DNA of 7,694 bases from a bacterium (lineage in GTDB: Bacteria; Hydrogenedentota; Hydrogenedentia; Hydrogenedentiales; SLHB01): the NCBI GenBank assembly GCA_024231375.1, contig JAAEQP010001334.1, positions 1-7,694 on the forward strand, in the 5' to 3' direction. The notes beneath the pieces were generated by a model that made no database searches, was not told where the DNA came from, and worked only from the letters and a program-made list of their open reading frames with translations. This document shows, one piece after another, positions 6,279 through 7,694 of this stretch (positions are counted from its first letter, which is position 1; each line of letters starts with the position of its first letter). A program made the translations under genes and the position numbers.

Positions 6279-7399
6279 CCTTTGAGTCCCGACATCACCA
6301 CGCCTCGTACGAAAAGGCGCTGTCCGACGAAGAACAGTACGATGCAGGGCAAGGACACGGCCAATGTAGCCGCCATCAGATAATGCCACTGCGTGGTGTA
6401 CGCCCCTTTGAACGTATACAGCCCGAGTGCGAGCGTGAATTTCTCAATGGAATTCAGGTAGATGAGTGGTCCCAGAAAGTCGAGCCAGTAACTCGTGAAA
6501 CAGAAGATGCCCACCGTTGCCATGACGGGTCTGGCAAGCGGCAACAGCACGCGCCAGTAGATGCCCAAGGCGCTGCATCCGTCAATTCTCGCCGCGTCGT
6601 CCAGGTCGAAGGGCAAGGTCATGTAGTACTGTCTGAACAGGAAGACGGCGAAGGCGTTGATTGAGAACCACGCAGGCGCGAACAGCGGCAGAAGCGTGTC
6701 AATCCACCGCAGTTCGCGAAACAGCAGATACACGGGAACCATCGTCACCACTGACGGCAGCATAATCGAAGACAACAGGACCAGGAACAGTACATCACGG
6801 CCCGGGAATCGGAATCGCGCGAATCCGTACCCCACCAATGAACACGATAGAATCGTCCCTGCCGTGCCGAGGATCGTGACCGCAAGCGTGTTGGCGAGGC
6901 AGGCTCCGAAGCGCATCTTCTCCAAGGCTTCGCGGTAGTTGCCCCACTGGGGGGCAATACGCCGGCGGAGCGCCTCGAATGGTGGCCACTGGGCTTCCGC
7001 GACCCTGTCGTCACCTGTCAGCGGACGGACATGCCACGCCAGGATCTCGGCGTCGAGCCGACCTTCCGGGAGATAGATTTGAGTCGCGCGCCGACGCGTG
7101 GCCAGGCTCTTGACGCCAACCTCGATGGGTTGCGACGCGCCCGCGGGAAGTACCCGGGCCCCAAGGACGATGACGTCCGTCTTCTGGCCATCCTGCACCC
7201 ACGTGTCCCGCCAGGGCAGCCACTCGATGCCGCGGGACAAGGCGATGCCGCTCTGCTTCAGCGACGTTGACAGCATCCACGCCATGGGCAGAAGCATCAC
7301 AAACGACGCGGTCAGTAACACCCCATGCGTGACGAGTCCGGGCAGCCACGCCTTCAGTGAAAGCTTGCGGCGCATCCGACTGTGTGTGTGCGTCTTCAT
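6275..7399 (-). CDS. Carbohydrate ABC transporter permease, MalG type, with enlarged periplasmic loop
   Basis: This 374-residue inner-membrane permease forms the sugar channel with the MalF-type partner encoded just upstream. Membrane segments are at about 27-48, 167-190, 203-227, 237-256, 290-310 and 340-362. The cytoplasmic coupling helix that contacts the ATPase is the EAA motif at about 266-291 (DDAARIDG, then LLPLARP). Most MalG-type permeases of sugar importers are about 270-300 residues long. The extra length here lies between the first and second membrane segments, roughly residues 60-152, and is predicted to be periplasmic. The ATG at 7399 overlaps the stop of the MalF-type gene as ATGA, and its own stop overlaps the binding-protein start in the same way, so the three genes form a tightly coupled operon. 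An in-frame codon at 7429 lies inside the upstream gene and is not preferred. No ATPase gene is in the window. Confidence 0.95.
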   Translation of the reverse strand: MKTHTHSRMRRKLSLKAWLPGLVTHGVLLTASFVMLLPMAWMLSTSLKQSGIALSRGIEWLPWRDTWVQDGQKTDVIVLGARVLPAGASQPIEVGVKSLATRRRATQIYLPEGRLDAEILAWHVRPLTGDDRVAEAQWPPFEALRRRIAPQWGNYREALEKMRFGACLANTLAVTILGTAGTILSCSLVGYGFARFRFPGRDVLFLVLLSSIMLPSVVTMVPVYLLFRELRWIDTLLPLFAPAWFSINAFAVFLFRQYYMTLPFDLDDAARIDGCSALGIYWRVLLPLARPVMATVGIFCFTSYWLDFLGPLIYLNSIEKFTLALGLYTFKGAYTTQWHYLMAATLAVSLPCIVLFFVGQRLFVRGVVMSGLKG

Positions 7400-7694
7400 C
7401 TCTTCTGCGCCTCGTAGAACACCCACCATGGAGAACTTCGCACAACCAGCAATGTGAGTATCAGGACGATCATGAACAGCACCCAGGCCAGCGCGGACGC
7501 ATAGCCCATCTTGAAGAATTCGAAGGCATTGCGGTACGTGTAGAGCACGTAGAAGTAGGTCGAGTTGTTCGGGCCGCCTCCCGTCATAATGAGCCCCTGC
7601 GTGAACACCTGGAACGACCCTATGACGCCCATGACCAAATTGAAGAAGATGGTGGGCGAGAGAAGGGGCAACGTAATGCGCCAGAAGCGGCTGA
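7396..7694 (-). CDS. Carbohydrate ABC transporter permease, MalF type (C-terminal part)
   Basis: This is the last 98 residues or so of an inner-membrane permease whose 5' part lies beyond the right edge of the window. The visible frame opens with RFWRITLPLLSPTIFF, the end of the EAA coupling motif followed by a membrane segment. It continues with GSFQVFTQG and TGGGPNNST, both standard for MalF/UgpA-type permeases of sugar importers. The final membrane segment (around YASALAWVLFMIVLILTLLV) precedes a short charged tail ending in EAQKR. There is no start in the window: the apparent TTG at 7671 is an internal leucine codon and the frame remains open to the end. The stop overlaps the MalG-type start by an ATGA. 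Confidence 0.93.
   Translation of the reverse strand, partial: SRFWRITLPLLSPTIFFNLVMGVIGSFQVFTQGLIMTGGGPNNSTYFYVLYTYRNAFEFFKMGYASALAWVLFMIVLILTLLVVRSSPWWVFYEAQKR

Overview
The window is a high-GC, gene-dense bacterial segment. It carries a carbohydrate uptake and processing locus: six clear protein genes (one cut by the window edge) plus one short orphan coding remnant. The gene set is the kind found in Planctomycetota, Lentisphaerota/Verrucomicrobiota or Candidatus Hydrogenedentota genomes. It includes a sulfatase with a twin-arginine leader, a secreted metallophosphoesterase with a C-terminal CBM9-like domain, a binding protein held by a membrane segment and a MalG-type permease with an enlarged periplasmic loop. 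No phylogenetic marker is present, so this placement is an inference from gene style only.

Layout from left to right. Positions 12-1835 (minus) encode a secreted calcineurin-like phosphoesterase with an Ig-like and a CBM9-like domain. A 213-base divergent intergenic region follows, with a strong minus-strand promoter candidate (TTGACA/TATCAT). Positions 2049-3047 (plus) encode a Gfo/Idh/MocA oxidoreductase close to dihydrodiol / D-xylose dehydrogenases. Only 3 bases later, a convergent minus-strand frame at 3051-3308 looks like the C-terminal end of a larger missing protein. Positions 3309-4757 (minus) encode a sulfatase with its own promoter candidate at 4841-4869. Positions 4902-6278, 6275-7399 and 7396-7694 (all minus) encode a membrane-tethered solute-binding protein, a MalG-type permease and the C-terminus of a MalF-type permease. 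Each permease stop overlaps the next start by an ATGA.

In transcription order the minus-strand operon is malF-like, malG-like, binding protein. It is followed by the sulfatase and the remnant. A plausible reading is a locus that desulfates and imports a sulfated oligosaccharide, with the oxidoreductase acting on a released sugar and the phosphoesterase working on the outside. No ABC ATPase, transcription factor or sulfatase-maturing enzyme lies in the window. The substrate cannot be read from the sequence.

No RNA gene, CRISPR array, insertion sequence or clear rho-independent terminator was found. The most interesting points are the orphan remnant after the sulfatase stop, the roughly 80-residue loop expansion in the MalG-type permease paired with a tethered binding protein, and departures from consensus active-site residues in both the sulfatase and the phosphoesterase.
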